From NCBI GenBank assembly GCA_021732975.1, contig JAKFWC010000021.1:1-64000 (forward strand): a stretch of 64,000 nt of DNA. Reading direction: 5' to 3'. The translations under genes were made by a program, and so were the position numbers. The DNA comes from Planctomycetaceae bacterium (GTDB lineage Bacteria > Planctomycetota > Planctomycetia > Planctomycetales > Planctomycetaceae). The notes under the pieces were generated by a model, which saw only the letters and a program-made list of their open reading frames with translations, ran no database searches and was not told the DNA's origin. Positions 9,717 to 19,606 of the stretch are shown piece by piece. Position 1 is the stretch's first letter, and the number at the start of each line of letters is the position of its first letter.

Positions 9717-10711
9717 CACTTCACTCCGCGTTCGGTCAAGTCCATGAACGCTTCGTTGAGATGGCGCCGATCCGCGGTGAAACCCGTCACCGGAACGTCC
9801 CACTCTACCAGTTGTCGCAGCAGGGCATTGGTGTTGGTGACGGCGTCGTCGAACGTGAGCCGATATTCCGTGCGGCCTTCCACCGGTTCGACTTTCAGCA
9901 CGCCGGGCAATTGTTCCAGCCGCGGCAAGAGACCGTCCGTCGTCGTGCCGAAGGCGATACGGTAAGTCGGATGTTCGCCCGTATGGGCAAGCAGGTCGTG
10001 CATCGAACCGGAATATTTGATCTTGCCGCGATCGATGATCGTCACGCTGTCGCACAGTTCCGCGAGTTCGCTGAGAATGTGCGAGCTGATGAAGATGGTT
10101 TTTCCCATCGCTTTCAGGGCTTTGAGAATCTCCATCAGTTCGATGCGAGCACGGGGATCGAGCCCCGAGGCGGGTTCATCGAGCAGCAGGACTTCCGGAT
10201 CATTGACCAGCACGCGGGCTAAACTGACTCGCTGCTGCATCCCGCGGGAGAGGCCGCCGATGAGGTCTTCGCGGCGTCCACCCATATCCGTTAGTGAAAG
10301 GACATCGTCGATGACCCGCGTCCGTTCGGTTAGCGACAATCCGTAGGCCGCGGCGAAGAAATCGAGGTACTCGAAAACGGTCATTTGTCGGTACGTGCTG
10401 AAGTGATCGGGCATGAAGCCGATCTTACGGCGCACCTGCCGCGTGTCGAAGACGACATCGTGACCGAAGACGCGAACCGTGCCGAACTGCGGGCGCAACA
10501 GCGTGCAGATGATCCGCAGTGTCGTCGTTTTTCCGGCACCGTTGGGACCGACGAAGCCGTGCAGCGATTGCGGAGCGACCTGAAACGTCACTCGGTCGAG
10601 CGCTCGGCGCCCTTTGAAGCTCTGCACCAGTCCCTGCACGTCGATCACCGGCTTCAGGGCCGACGACGGTGCGGGCGGCGGCATCTGAGGTGTGACTTCA
10701 CTTTCACTCAT
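9716..10711 (-). CDS. ABC transporter ATP-binding protein
   Basis: Walker A GPNGAGKTTT, signature LSRGMQQRVSLARVLVNDPEVLLLDEPASGLD, switch SSHILSE. Confidence 0.97.
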   Translation of the reverse strand: MSESEVTPQMPPPAPSSALKPVIDVQGLVQSFKGRRALDRVTFQVAPQSLHGFVGPNGAGKTTTLRIICTLLRPQFGTVRVFGHDVVFDTRQVRRKIGFMPDHFSTYRQMTVFEYLDFFAAAYGLSLTERTRVIDDVLSLTDMGGRREDLIGGLSRGMQQRVSLARVLVNDPEVLLLDEPASGLDPRARIELMEILKALKAMGKTIFISSHILSELAELCDSVTIIDRGKIKYSGSMHDLLAHTGEHPTYRIAFGTTTDGLLPRLEQLPGVLKVEPVEGRTEYRLTFDDAVTNTNALLRQLVEWDVPVTGFTADRRHLNEAFMDLTERGVK

Positions 10712-12558
10712 CGCGTCTCTTCCAGAGGCAAATCGAACGAGTACAACACCCAGCCTTCCTGGCGGCCGACGTGCGTGTTATTGACGAAAAACGCATCGGT
10801 CATCGGGGCGACATACATCAACCGCACCATTCCCGGCGGTAAGCGGAACGTCTGCGCGTCCCCCTCCGTGCTCACGCCCAACCGCCGGGCCATCAACGGC
10901 AGAAACAACTCGCGGTATTGTTCCGTCACCGGACGATTGTCGCCGTAGTAACCCCCCATGCGGAACTGCCAGTTGTTCTGATAATCCTGCACACGGAGAA
11001 ACCCAGCCGCGGTCCCCATGCTGCCGAGAGACAGTAACGCTCCCTCCTGTCGCTGCATGTTGTAGAACCGCTCGCCGTGGACCAGCGTGATTGTGTCCAC
11101 ATTGGCAGGCAATTCGCCTTCCCAGGTCAATCGGACGGATTGCAAGACCTCGCCGGTGAATTGTTTCTCTGCGATCGTGAATTTCGGTGTGGTGACCGGT
11201 GCCTTGATGCGGTGGGTGAATTCACGCGAGGAGAACGGCGGGATATCAGCCTTGAACAACGCTTCGGCTCCGTTGCGGATCCATCGCGACACCGATTCGG
11301 TGACGCTGCACGTGGCGTACAACGTTCCGTAACCGGGATGGCTGATATCGTAATCGCCGCCGGAGGTGACGAAGACGTTCGACCATTGCGTGATGTCGGC
11401 CTGACTCTCGGGCAGTGTGCGGGCAATCGCGACCGAATGGACCGCCGTCGCTTCCCCATACCCGCGCTGTCCGACATAGCCGAACAACAGGCTGAACAGG
11501 ACAACCGTCGCAATCAAGGATGCATACACTGCACGATAGTCTGTCCAGCGCCGGCCGACGAGATAGCAGCCGGGGAATACAATGGCGATGTAAATCCAGA
11601 AGAGGAGATGGAGCAGAGCCCAATTGTGGTTCGGCTTCGTAAAGCCTTTCAACCGGGACAGGAATGATGTCCCGCTGAGGGGGTCGCTGCCGTCCTGAAA
11701 CTGGTTGCCGACCGATTGCTCCTGTTCGCCGGCGTCCAGCGCGGGGGCTTCAACTGTCGTGCCATCGCCGCGCACCTGCCGTCGCGCCGGCAGGACATTC
11801 ATCGCTTCCGTGAGTTTCTCCGGCGTCGCATCGGTCCGGGAAAAGGCGACGCGAAACACGCGGCCGGCTCCCACACTTCGTTGATCGAGCGGGCCGTTAA
11901 GAACCCCCATGGCGGCGGGAAACTCAGGAAAACCGCCATTCACATCGTGCAGGACATACGCCGTTCCCCCGAGGGTCAACCAATCGAGAAACGCCTGCCG
12001 TCGGGGTTCGTCCCAGTTTGGAACGCTATCAAGAAAAACGGCCTGCAAGCCATCCGTTGCGGTGACAAACGGCGGGAAGAGGACATCCGGCAAACGCTTC
12101 AGCGGCAGATTCTTCCGCGTCAGACCGCCGCCATCGATCATGATCCGTGACGGCCAACCAAACCTGGCGCGCGGCAACTCCACCGATTGCACGAGTTGGC
12201 CGGTCTTGGAAAAGATCTCCAGATGAAAGTCTTCCGACTCATTTCCGAGTGAAGAGATATAGGGATAGAACTGCACCCACCGTTCGCCAAAGGGGCTGAC
12301 GAAGACGGTTTCGATTAGCGGGGCATCGACGCGGCTCCCGGAGTTCATCCGTTTCGTGAGCCGCATTTCGCCTTCAAAGGCGGCAGGCAATGGGTGGTTG
12401 ACGAGAATCGACAGCACATTGAAACGGTTGCGCGTCAGCTTGCCGTCGAAGCCCCAGCGGACCTCGACGAGGTCCAAAGCCGATGCGGGAATTGGCACCG
12501 TGGCGAACGCCAGCCCGCACAGCATTCCCAACAGAAATCGGCCCCGCATCACATTCAT
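10708..12558 (-). CDS. Hypothetical exported/membrane protein of the ABC-2 operon
   Basis: 616 aa; N-terminal signal sequence, central TM region (LLHLLFWIYIAIVFPGCYLVG; VYASLIATVVLFSLLFGYVG), 4-nt overlap with the ATPase start. Confidence 0.85.
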   Translation of the reverse strand: MNVMRGRFLLGMLCGLAFATVPIPASALDLVEVRWGFDGKLTRNRFNVLSILVNHPLPAAFEGEMRLTKRMNSGSRVDAPLIETVFVSPFGERWVQFYPYISSLGNESEDFHLEIFSKTGQLVQSVELPRARFGWPSRIMIDGGGLTRKNLPLKRLPDVLFPPFVTATDGLQAVFLDSVPNWDEPRRQAFLDWLTLGGTAYVLHDVNGGFPEFPAAMGVLNGPLDQRSVGAGRVFRVAFSRTDATPEKLTEAMNVLPARRQVRGDGTTVEAPALDAGEQEQSVGNQFQDGSDPLSGTSFLSRLKGFTKPNHNWALLHLLFWIYIAIVFPGCYLVGRRWTDYRAVYASLIATVVLFSLLFGYVGQRGYGEATAVHSVAIARTLPESQADITQWSNVFVTSGGDYDISHPGYGTLYATCSVTESVSRWIRNGAEALFKADIPPFSSREFTHRIKAPVTTPKFTIAEKQFTGEVLQSVRLTWEGELPANVDTITLVHGERFYNMQRQEGALLSLGSMGTAAGFLRVQDYQNNWQFRMGGYYGDNRPVTEQYRELFLPLMARRLGVSTEGDAQTFRLPPGMVRLMYVAPMTDAFFVNNTHVGRQEGWVLYSFDLPLEETR

Positions 12559-12659
12559 CCGCGTCAGCGTTATCGAGCATCAGATTGAATAGCGAACATC
12601 AGAACATGCGTGTGAACGAAAGGCAAATCCGTACGGATCACACAATTTTCATCAACGAG

Positions 12660-12817
12660 CCGGAAGCGTGAGCGACGGTCTTTCTGTTCCGCTGTGCGCG
12701 GGTCTCCCGACCCCGCACTCATCCGCGACCGTAGGTCTCCGGCTTTTGTCCTGCAAGATCAAGATGATGAGGAGACCTGCGGTCGACCGGTGTACGGGGT
12801 CGGGAGACCCGCGCACA
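12660..12817. repeat. Palindromic composite element: CCGGAAGCGTGAGCGACGG tag, then TGTGCGCGGGTCTCCCGACCCCG ... CGGGGTCGGGAGACCCGCGCACA
   Basis: 23-bp perfect terminal inverted repeat (12693-12715 against 12795-12817), plus an inner pair CGACCGTAGGTCTCC/GGAGACCTGCGGTCG. Confidence 0.85.
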
Positions 12818-12838
12818 ACGTATCGTTCGTGAAGGATG

Positions 12839-14131
12839 TCACAACCGCGTGATGCGATAGCCCGGATGATTGTCACGGAATAACTCCGGCAGCAGGCGTG
12901 TGCCGATGCCCGGCCCGGTCGGCAATTCCGCGTGGCCGTTCTTCACGATGACGTTGGTGTCGATGAGCTGTGGATACAAAGTGCGGATGTGGGCGCGGAC
13001 GGTTTCCTGCCACATCACATTCGGCACCGCGGCGGCGACGTGCATGCCGGAGAGGAGCGTCAGCGGCCCCGTGCAGTCGTGCATCAACGTGGGAATGTTG
13101 TCGATCTGCGCGAGTTCCGCGATCCGCTTTGTTTCGCTGATGCCCCCCACCCATGTCGGATCAGCCATAATGTAATCGGCCCCACGCAACGCGAGCGCCC
13201 GTTTGTAGCTTTCACGCGTGACGAGCATCTCGCTGATCGCCAAGGGAACGCCGCCGCGATGACGGAGTTCTGCCAGTGATTCGAGACAGTCGGGCCGCAA
13301 CAAGTCTTCGCACCAGAGCAAACCGATATCCCGCAGCACTTCCGCGATGCGGGTCGCGGCCGGGAGGGCGAAGAACCCGTGGCCATCGAGCATCAGTTCG
13401 ATCTTATCGCCAACGCGATCCCGGATGGCGAACAAGGGTTTCAGTGCTGCTTTCAATGCCGGCAGCGGGAGATAGTGACCGCCGCCGTTCTGATACAGAC
13501 CGTCGAGCGTCCATACCTTCATGGCGGTGATGCCTTCTGCGAGCAGTTCTTCCGCGAGATCGGCCGGTTCGTTGGCACTCCGCCAGTTGTCTTCCAACAG
13601 GCCGGGTTTACCGGGGTCACCGTGACCGGGCCAACCCTGCGCGTCAGGAGCATTTAACGGACGGCGTCCGTAGGATGGTCCGCCGCAACTGTTGTAGATC
13701 GGAATCGAATCACGGACCGGACCGCCGAGCAACCGCCAGATCGGTTCTTGCCGAATCTGCCCGGCGATGTCCCACAGCGCGAGGTCAATCGCGGACATCG
13801 CCCGCATTTCGGCACCGAACCCGCCGAACGAGGCGCAGCGTTCGTACAGAAATCGCCAATGACTTTCGATCGCGAGTGCATCCGCCCCGAGCAGCCGCCG
13901 GGCCATCCAGTCATGCAACACCGCAGCGACGGCGTGCGGCAGATAGTACGATTCGCCATGCCCGATGACCGGCGTGCCGTTGACCGTCCCCGCATCGGTA
14001 TGCAGCCGCAGCAACACCAGCCCCGCCATCACCTCATGCGGAATGACGGTTTCCACGGCCGTAATGCGTGGCCCTCGCCGATACGCATGCTGCTGAATCG
14101 CACTCGAAGCCTGGGTTGTGAAGTCGGTCAT
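12839..14131 (-). CDS. Mandelate racemase/muconate lactonizing enzyme (enolase superfamily) protein
   Basis: 430 aa; MKVWTLDG, LMLDGHGFF, LLWCEDLLRP, ADYIMADPTWVGGISETKRIAELA. Confidence 0.9.
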   Translation of the reverse strand: MTDFTTQASSAIQQHAYRRGPRITAVETVIPHEVMAGLVLLRLHTDAGTVNGTPVIGHGESYYLPHAVAAVLHDWMARRLLGADALAIESHWRFLYERCASFGGFGAEMRAMSAIDLALWDIAGQIRQEPIWRLLGGPVRDSIPIYNSCGGPSYGRRPLNAPDAQGWPGHGDPGKPGLLEDNWRSANEPADLAEELLAEGITAMKVWTLDGLYQNGGGHYLPLPALKAALKPLFAIRDRVGDKIELMLDGHGFFALPAATRIAEVLRDIGLLWCEDLLRPDCLESLAELRHRGGVPLAISEMLVTRESYKRALALRGADYIMADPTWVGGISETKRIAELAQIDNIPTLMHDCTGPLTLLSGMHVAAAVPNVMWQETVRAHIRTLYPQLIDTNVIVKNGHAELPTGPGIGTRLLPELFRDNHPGYRITRL

Positions 14132-14168
14132 CGATCAAAACTCCGAATCAAAACGGCAGAAGGAAATA

Positions 14169-14368
14169 CGGTCCACAGATTTCGCAGATTCACACAGATT
14201 CAGAGAAGAGATGGGATGGAATGAAGAGGTGTCGTCACCGCCCGGAGCGCGAGCGACGGACGAACTCTTCGGTGATGGACTCCCGTCGTTCACGCTCCGG
14301 ACTGTGACCTCTCCCGCCAATCGTGTTTCCTCTTCTAATCTGTGTGAATCTGCAAAATCTGTGGACCG
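14169..14368. repeat. About 200-bp MITE-like element with 32-bp terminal inverted repeats and a nested palindrome
   Basis: CGGTCCACAGATTTCGCAGATTCACACAGATT (left) against AATCTGTGTGAATCTGCAAAATCTGTGGACCG (right), 1 mismatch in 32; inner CCGGAGCGCGAGCGACGG/CCGTCGTTCACGCTCCGG. Confidence 0.88.
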
Positions 14369-14377
14369 CATTTCTCT

Positions 14378-15751
14378 TCATTTCGCGGTCAACTCCGTTA
14401 GCGCGGTGAGGACACTCTGTGGATCGATGTTCACGCCCGGCGCGGCGAACACACGCACTCGTTTTACATAGTCGTCGAATTGCGTCTGTGCTAATGCCGC
14501 GACTACGGGTGAAACAGTGCTCAGCGGTCGGTACACGTTTTCCTTCGGCGAATAGATGTCGACGCGGAACTCGACTTCACGGTGAGTGGGCGGGGCATCG
14601 ATCAACAGATCGGTGGGGCCGAGTGAACCGCAGACTGTCGCGATCAAAGACGCCGTTAGTTCCTGCAGTTCGACATACGGCCGACCGGCGAGCGCTCGAT
14701 ACAAATCCGGCTGTTGTGCGTGGCTGAACTCGCAGACTCGTTTGTGCAGACGGCGTTTCGATCCGAACAAACCGTCCAACAGCGGTGCCACCGGCGTACC
14801 TTCACCGGTAATGCACAACGACCGGATAAATTCTGCGTCGCCTTGGGTGAACAGCGCAGGCAAATCGAGTCGAGCGGACAATTCGTAAAAACTGCGGGTG
14901 AGCATGCACGTCGCCGAGCGGACGGCGTGATGCCAGTAAACTTCGCTGAACATCACATACCGCGCGAACACCATCAATTCTGCGGCGGTTTTGCCCTTCG
15001 ACGACAGTGCGAGACCGTCACCAGTTTCGTTCACCAGCAAGGCATGAATCAATCGGTCTCGGTCGAAATTGCGGCCGTACGGCACCCCCGCGTGCAGGCT
15101 GTCCCGTTCGAGGTAATCCATCTTGTCGATGTCGATCGGCCCGGACAGAATCGACCGCACCAATCGTAAGGCTGGCGTATCGGTTCGCGGTTGCAGTACG
15201 TCCAGCACTTCGTCCGGTTCGATTTGCCAAAGGTCGCGCAAGTGACCGGAGAGTTCTCGCCCCGGTTGCAGAAACTGTGCGGCGAACTCTTCATGGGCCG
15301 GTATGCCGGGAAGATGCATGTCCTCAATGGGATGACAAAACGGCCAGTGGCCGAGGTCGTGCAGCAACGCCGCTGCGAGCAGCATCTCGGCGTGATGAAC
15401 ATCGACCACGTCAGCGAATCGCGGGTCTTTACCGAGTTGCCACAAATATCGGCATGCGTTGTGAAAGACGCCGAGGGCATGCTCGAACCGGGAATGCGTC
15501 GCCCCCGGATAGACTTTGCTGGCGAGTCCTAATTGCGAGACATGCACCAGTCGCTGAAATTCTGCGGTGTCCACCAGCGCTCGGACGCGCGGTGTAAATG
15601 GCACGCTCAGTCGCTCGGGGATGCGGACAATCGCCCCACCGCCATGCAAGGCGGCAATTTCCGGAATGTCTTCGTAAGGGTGACGCATGGGGCCGTAAAA
15701 ACTCGTAATGTCCGCGGGGGTGATGATTCGCGACAATCCTAACGGATGCAT
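14378..15751 (-). CDS. HD-domain phosphohydrolase (dGTPase/SAMHD1-like)
   Basis: 457 aa; THSRFEHALGVFHNACRYL, LLAAALLHDLGHWPFCH, DKMDYLERDSLHAGV. Confidence 0.92.
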   Translation of the reverse strand: MHPLGLSRIITPADITSFYGPMRHPYEDIPEIAALHGGGAIVRIPERLSVPFTPRVRALVDTAEFQRLVHVSQLGLASKVYPGATHSRFEHALGVFHNACRYLWQLGKDPRFADVVDVHHAEMLLAAALLHDLGHWPFCHPIEDMHLPGIPAHEEFAAQFLQPGRELSGHLRDLWQIEPDEVLDVLQPRTDTPALRLVRSILSGPIDIDKMDYLERDSLHAGVPYGRNFDRDRLIHALLVNETGDGLALSSKGKTAAELMVFARYVMFSEVYWHHAVRSATCMLTRSFYELSARLDLPALFTQGDAEFIRSLCITGEGTPVAPLLDGLFGSKRRLHKRVCEFSHAQQPDLYRALAGRPYVELQELTASLIATVCGSLGPTDLLIDAPPTHREVEFRVDIYSPKENVYRPLSTVSPVVAALAQTQFDDYVKRVRVFAAPGVNIDPQSVLTALTELTAK

Positions 15752-15817
15752 GCGCTGCCCGCACTCTCGGCGGATGCTACGATAGTGTCACGTTATCTTG
15801 TTGCTCCCGCTTGATCC

Positions 15818-17887
15818 TTGCTTGAGACCGCGTTTGTGCCCGCTGCGCCTGTGACTGCTCGCCCCGCGTCGTCAGCGAATCTGCCCCACCTGTGGTCGAT
15901 ATTGGGCGTGATGGTGCTGGGATATATTCTGTCGACGGCGAGCGTGCAAAGCTGGCTGATGTCGCCGGCGCTAGCCACGGGGTTTGTGAGTCCGCCAACT
16001 TACGAAAGCCTGTGCGGATGGCTGGGGGCGAACCGGTTGCCGGACGGTGATCAGCAGAATGTCACCTGGACCGCGGCTTCGATGGTCGTCTTGAGTTTCA
16101 TGGCCGCATCATGGCTGATGGGCGTGGGAGCGGCATACTCGCTTCGTCGTGATACGATGGTGGCCCGTTGGACATGGGTTTGCGGACTATGCTGGTGTGC
16201 TCTCGGTGCCTGGGAGCCGGTGCGGATTGTTGTCGCCTTGACCGGCGTGCCTTTGCTCGGTGCGATGATTGAATCCATGCCGCCCTTGTGGACTGCGATG
16301 TGTCTTGCCGCAGGGATGACGGCGTGGGGACAGATGGCGGCATCATCATCGCAAAAAAAACTGGAATTGGCGGCGGTTCCGAGTCGTGCCCTGTGGATGC
16401 TTGTGACGGTGTACTGCGTCATCTTCATCACCATGAACTGGCGGTTGTGGTTCAACCTCTTCATCCCCCATGGCGACTCGGCCATGTATGAGGAACATCT
16501 GTGGAATGTGCTCCACGGCAAGGGTTTTCGCAGCTATCTGGATCAGGGGCTGTTTTTCGGCGAGCACATTCAGTTCGTGCATCTCGGGTTGATTCCACTC
16601 TATGTGTTGTGGCCGTCGCATCTGCTGCTCGAAGCGTGTGCGTCGATCGCGCTTGCCCTTGGTGCGTTTCCCGTGGCATGGATGACGCACCGACATACGC
16701 AATCGGGACGCGTCGCGATCTGTGCGGCGGCGGCGTACCTCTTGTATGTGCCGCTGCAGGCGCTCGACATTGAAATCGACCTAAAAACCTTTCGGCCGGA
16801 AGCGTTTGGCATTCCATTGCTGTTGTTAACGCTCGACCAACTCGACCGCGGGCGTTTGTGGGGGCTGCTGCTGGGGCTCGTCGCGTGTCTTACCGTGAAA
16901 GAAGACTACGCGATTGTGATCGGTCCGTTGGGATTGTGGATTCTTGCCTCATCGTGGAAACAACCGCAGGTCTTGGGAACATCGACTTCGCGGTGGCGAT
17001 GGGCGATCCTCGGCGGTGGTTTGATGGTCTTCAGCGTCGTCTATCTCTGGTTGGCGACACGAATGCTCATTCCGTGGTTTCGACCCGGTGAGGAAATTCA
17101 CTTCGCCCGGTATTTCAGCCGCATGGGCGATTCTCCCGAAGCGATCGTCAAAACGATTCTGTTCCGGCCGGACATCGTGGCGCGGGAATTGATTACACCG
17201 CAGACGGTGTTGTATGCGTTGCTGATGTTGTTGCCGGTGGGGGGGATCGCTTTGCGGTCTCCGGGGCGATTATGTGTCGGACTGCCGCTGTTCGGCGTAC
17301 TCTGTCTGAACGAACTGGCCCGTGACCCGCGGCACCACTTTCATGCGCCGCTGGTCGCCATTGTCTTCTGGGCCGTTGCGACAGGGTTAGGCAAGTACGC
17401 TGGCCAAACGGAGCAAACCGAAAAACGGTTGCATCGTGCCGCTCATTGGTTGTGGACGTGTTCACTGGCAACAGGGTTGTTTACCAGCCTGTCACCGTTC
17501 GGGTTGCCGTTCTGGGATTCCGGTTCGACATGGCATTGGGCCAAGCTGTATGGTCCGACGGATCGCGGTACGGAGTTTGCGAAGATCGCCCCCTTGATAC
17601 CGATCGCGGCACGAGTGGCCTCCACCGATTTCGTCCATCCGCGATTCACGCACCATGCACGGTCTTACGACTACAGTCAGTATGTGCGGAAAGTGAGTGG
17701 ATACGAACTTCGCGTCCCCGATGACACCGACTTCATTGTGATCGACACCACGCATCGTTACAGCACCCGGAAGACGCCCAGCGATATCCCTGAATTCCGT
17801 GAGACGCCGCAGGATTGGGAACTCTTGACCGATCCGTCCGGTTCGGCATTCATTGTGCTGAAACGAAAACGTCCCACGAATCCCTGA
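15818..17887 (+). CDS. DUF2079-type polytopic membrane protein
   Basis: 689 aa, many TM segments; SAMYEEHLWNVLHGKGFRSYLDQGLFFGEHIQFVHLGLIPLYVLWPS is characteristic of the DUF2079 family. Confidence 0.85.
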   Translation: MLETAFVPAAPVTARPASSANLPHLWSILGVMVLGYILSTASVQSWLMSPALATGFVSPPTYESLCGWLGANRLPDGDQQNVTWTAASMVVLSFMAASWLMGVGAAYSLRRDTMVARWTWVCGLCWCALGAWEPVRIVVALTGVPLLGAMIESMPPLWTAMCLAAGMTAWGQMAASSSQKKLELAAVPSRALWMLVTVYCVIFITMNWRLWFNLFIPHGDSAMYEEHLWNVLHGKGFRSYLDQGLFFGEHIQFVHLGLIPLYVLWPSHLLLEACASIALALGAFPVAWMTHRHTQSGRVAICAAAAYLLYVPLQALDIEIDLKTFRPEAFGIPLLLLTLDQLDRGRLWGLLLGLVACLTVKEDYAIVIGPLGLWILASSWKQPQVLGTSTSRWRWAILGGGLMVFSVVYLWLATRMLIPWFRPGEEIHFARYFSRMGDSPEAIVKTILFRPDIVARELITPQTVLYALLMLLPVGGIALRSPGRLCVGLPLFGVLCLNELARDPRHHFHAPLVAIVFWAVATGLGKYAGQTEQTEKRLHRAAHWLWTCSLATGLFTSLSPFGLPFWDSGSTWHWAKLYGPTDRGTEFAKIAPLIPIAARVASTDFVHPRFTHHARSYDYSQYVRKVSGYELRVPDDTDFIVIDTTHRYSTRKTPSDIPEFRETPQDWELLTDPSGSAFIVLKRKRPTNP

Positions 17888-17913
17888 AGCACATCCTCGA
17901 ATTGAGTTTTCAC

Positions 17914-19359
17914 ATGGACGTGTCGGCATGGCAATTCATTCTCGCGGCTGTGACGGTTCTGGGGTACGCGGTGACGCTTGCACTGGTGCCCGTGGTTGTG
18001 CTCACAAAGAAACCGGCCCCGGTATCGACTGTCGCCTGGGTGATGGCGATCATCACGATGCCGTTTGTTGGCGCATTGATGTTCGTAATCTTCGGGATCA
18101 ACCGCGTCGCCCGGCGCGTCAGCGGGCGTCAGGAGGCGGCGTTGAAGATCACGCGTGGTTTGCCGCAACTGGCGAGCCAGCACCTCATGGTGAGCGAACG
18201 ATTGAACCCTGAGCAGCGCGAGATGCTGATCCTCACCGAGCGCGTGGCCGAAACGCGGGCCACGGCGGGAAACCGCGTGAATCTCTTCGCCGAAACGCCC
18301 GAGGCGTTCGCGGCCATCGAAGCCGCGATTGTTGCTGCCCAGCGGTCGATTCATCTCGAATACTACATCTGGCAGCCCGACCGCATCGGCACAAGTCTGC
18401 GCGACCAACTCATCGAACGCGCCAAAGCCGGCGTTGCCGTCCGGTTTTTATACGATGCCATCGGCTCGATGCGGCTCACGGAATCGTTTCTGAAACCGAT
18501 GCGGGATGCAGGCATTCGCACGGCACCCTTTGTTCCCGGCCGTTCCTTGCGCGAGCGGTGGTCCATTAATCTTCGGAGCCATCGCAAAATTGTGCTGATC
18601 GACGGCTGCATCGGTTTCACCGGCGGCATGAACGTCGGCGACGAATACCTCGGTGAAGATGCTCATTTCGGTTACTGGCGCGACACACATCTGCGGCTCG
18701 AAGGCCCCGCGGTCTTGCAACTGCAGGAAGTCTTTGCGACCGATTGGTACTTTGCAACGGGCGAAGAAATCGATGTCATCGAGCATTTTCCGATTCCCGA
18801 TCATCCGGGATTGATCGATGCGCATGTGCTCGCCGGTGGGCCCGACCGCAGCGAGAGCGTCTTTCACACCACGTACTTCGGGGCGATTAATGCGGCACGC
18901 GATCGGATCACGCTCGCCACATCGTACTTCGTTCCCACCGACGCACTCTGCACGGCTCTTGAAACGGCGGCGTATCGGGGCGTCAAAGTCCGCGTGTTGG
19001 TCTCCGGACCCGTGACTTACTGGGCCACTTACCATGCCTGCCGGTCATTTTACGATGAACTGCTCGGTGCCGGCGTCGAGATCTACGAGTACACCCGCGG
19101 GCAGCAACACGCGAAGACCATCACCATCGATGGTTGCTGGTCGATGGTCGGCACCGCGAATTTCGATGCCCGGAGTGTTTTTCTCAACTTTGAAGTGGGG
19201 CTGTCGCTGTACGACATGGGGCTGGCCGAGCAGTTGGAGTTTCAGTTCGCCAACGATCTGGAGTCGTCGCAGAAGATTGAACTCAAGGAATGGGAACGTC
19301 GTGGGACGTGGGAGCGGTTGAAAGAAAACGCGTGCCGGATGTTTTCGCCGGTGTTGTGA
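17914..19359 (+). CDS. cls: Cardiolipin synthase (phospholipase D superfamily)
   Basis: Start placed at MDVSAWQFILAAVTVLGY; two HKD motifs HRKIVLIDGCIGFTGGMNVGDEY and QQHAKTITIDGCWSMVGTANFDARS; N-terminal TM helices. Confidence 0.93.
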   Translation: MDVSAWQFILAAVTVLGYAVTLALVPVVVLTKKPAPVSTVAWVMAIITMPFVGALMFVIFGINRVARRVSGRQEAALKITRGLPQLASQHLMVSERLNPEQREMLILTERVAETRATAGNRVNLFAETPEAFAAIEAAIVAAQRSIHLEYYIWQPDRIGTSLRDQLIERAKAGVAVRFLYDAIGSMRLTESFLKPMRDAGIRTAPFVPGRSLRERWSINLRSHRKIVLIDGCIGFTGGMNVGDEYLGEDAHFGYWRDTHLRLEGPAVLQLQEVFATDWYFATGEEIDVIEHFPIPDHPGLIDAHVLAGGPDRSESVFHTTYFGAINAARDRITLATSYFVPTDALCTALETAAYRGVKVRVLVSGPVTYWATYHACRSFYDELLGAGVEIYEYTRGQQHAKTITIDGCWSMVGTANFDARSVFLNFEVGLSLYDMGLAEQLEFQFANDLESSQKIELKEWERRGTWERLKENACRMFSPVL

Positions 19360-19368
19360 GCATCTCGT

Positions 19369-19530
19369 TGTGCGCGGGTCTCCCGACCCCGCACATTTCG
19401 CGACCGTAGGTCTCCCGTCGATGAACATCGCAGTCGCGCCAAACCGAGAAGGAGAACTTCAGTCGGGAAGACTGCGGGGGCGGGAGACCCGCGCAGAACA
19501 AGCAATGACGGCCGTCGCTTGCGCTCCGAG
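19369..19530. repeat. Second copy of the palindromic composite element (inverted relative to 12660-12817)
   Basis: TGTGCGCGGGTCTCCCGACCCCGCA ... GGGGGCGGGAGACCCGCGCAGA, then 14 nt, then CCGTCGCTTGCGCTCCGAG. Confidence 0.82.
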
Positions 19531-19606
19531 CTGGGGCAGAAACGAAAAACACCCGCGGACATTCATCCGCGGGTGTCTGCGTTTTCACTGTTAATCAGTG
19601 ATCAAG

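Noticed and set aside
9717-10055. N-terminal extension of the ABC permease ORF
   Set aside because: Overlaps the ATPase gene in another frame; the overlapping ATG at 9716 fits the membrane protein start.
12693-12817. Palindrome considered as a simple Rho-independent terminator
   Set aside because: No U-tract, paired arms 80 bp apart and a second composite copy elsewhere point to a repeat element instead.
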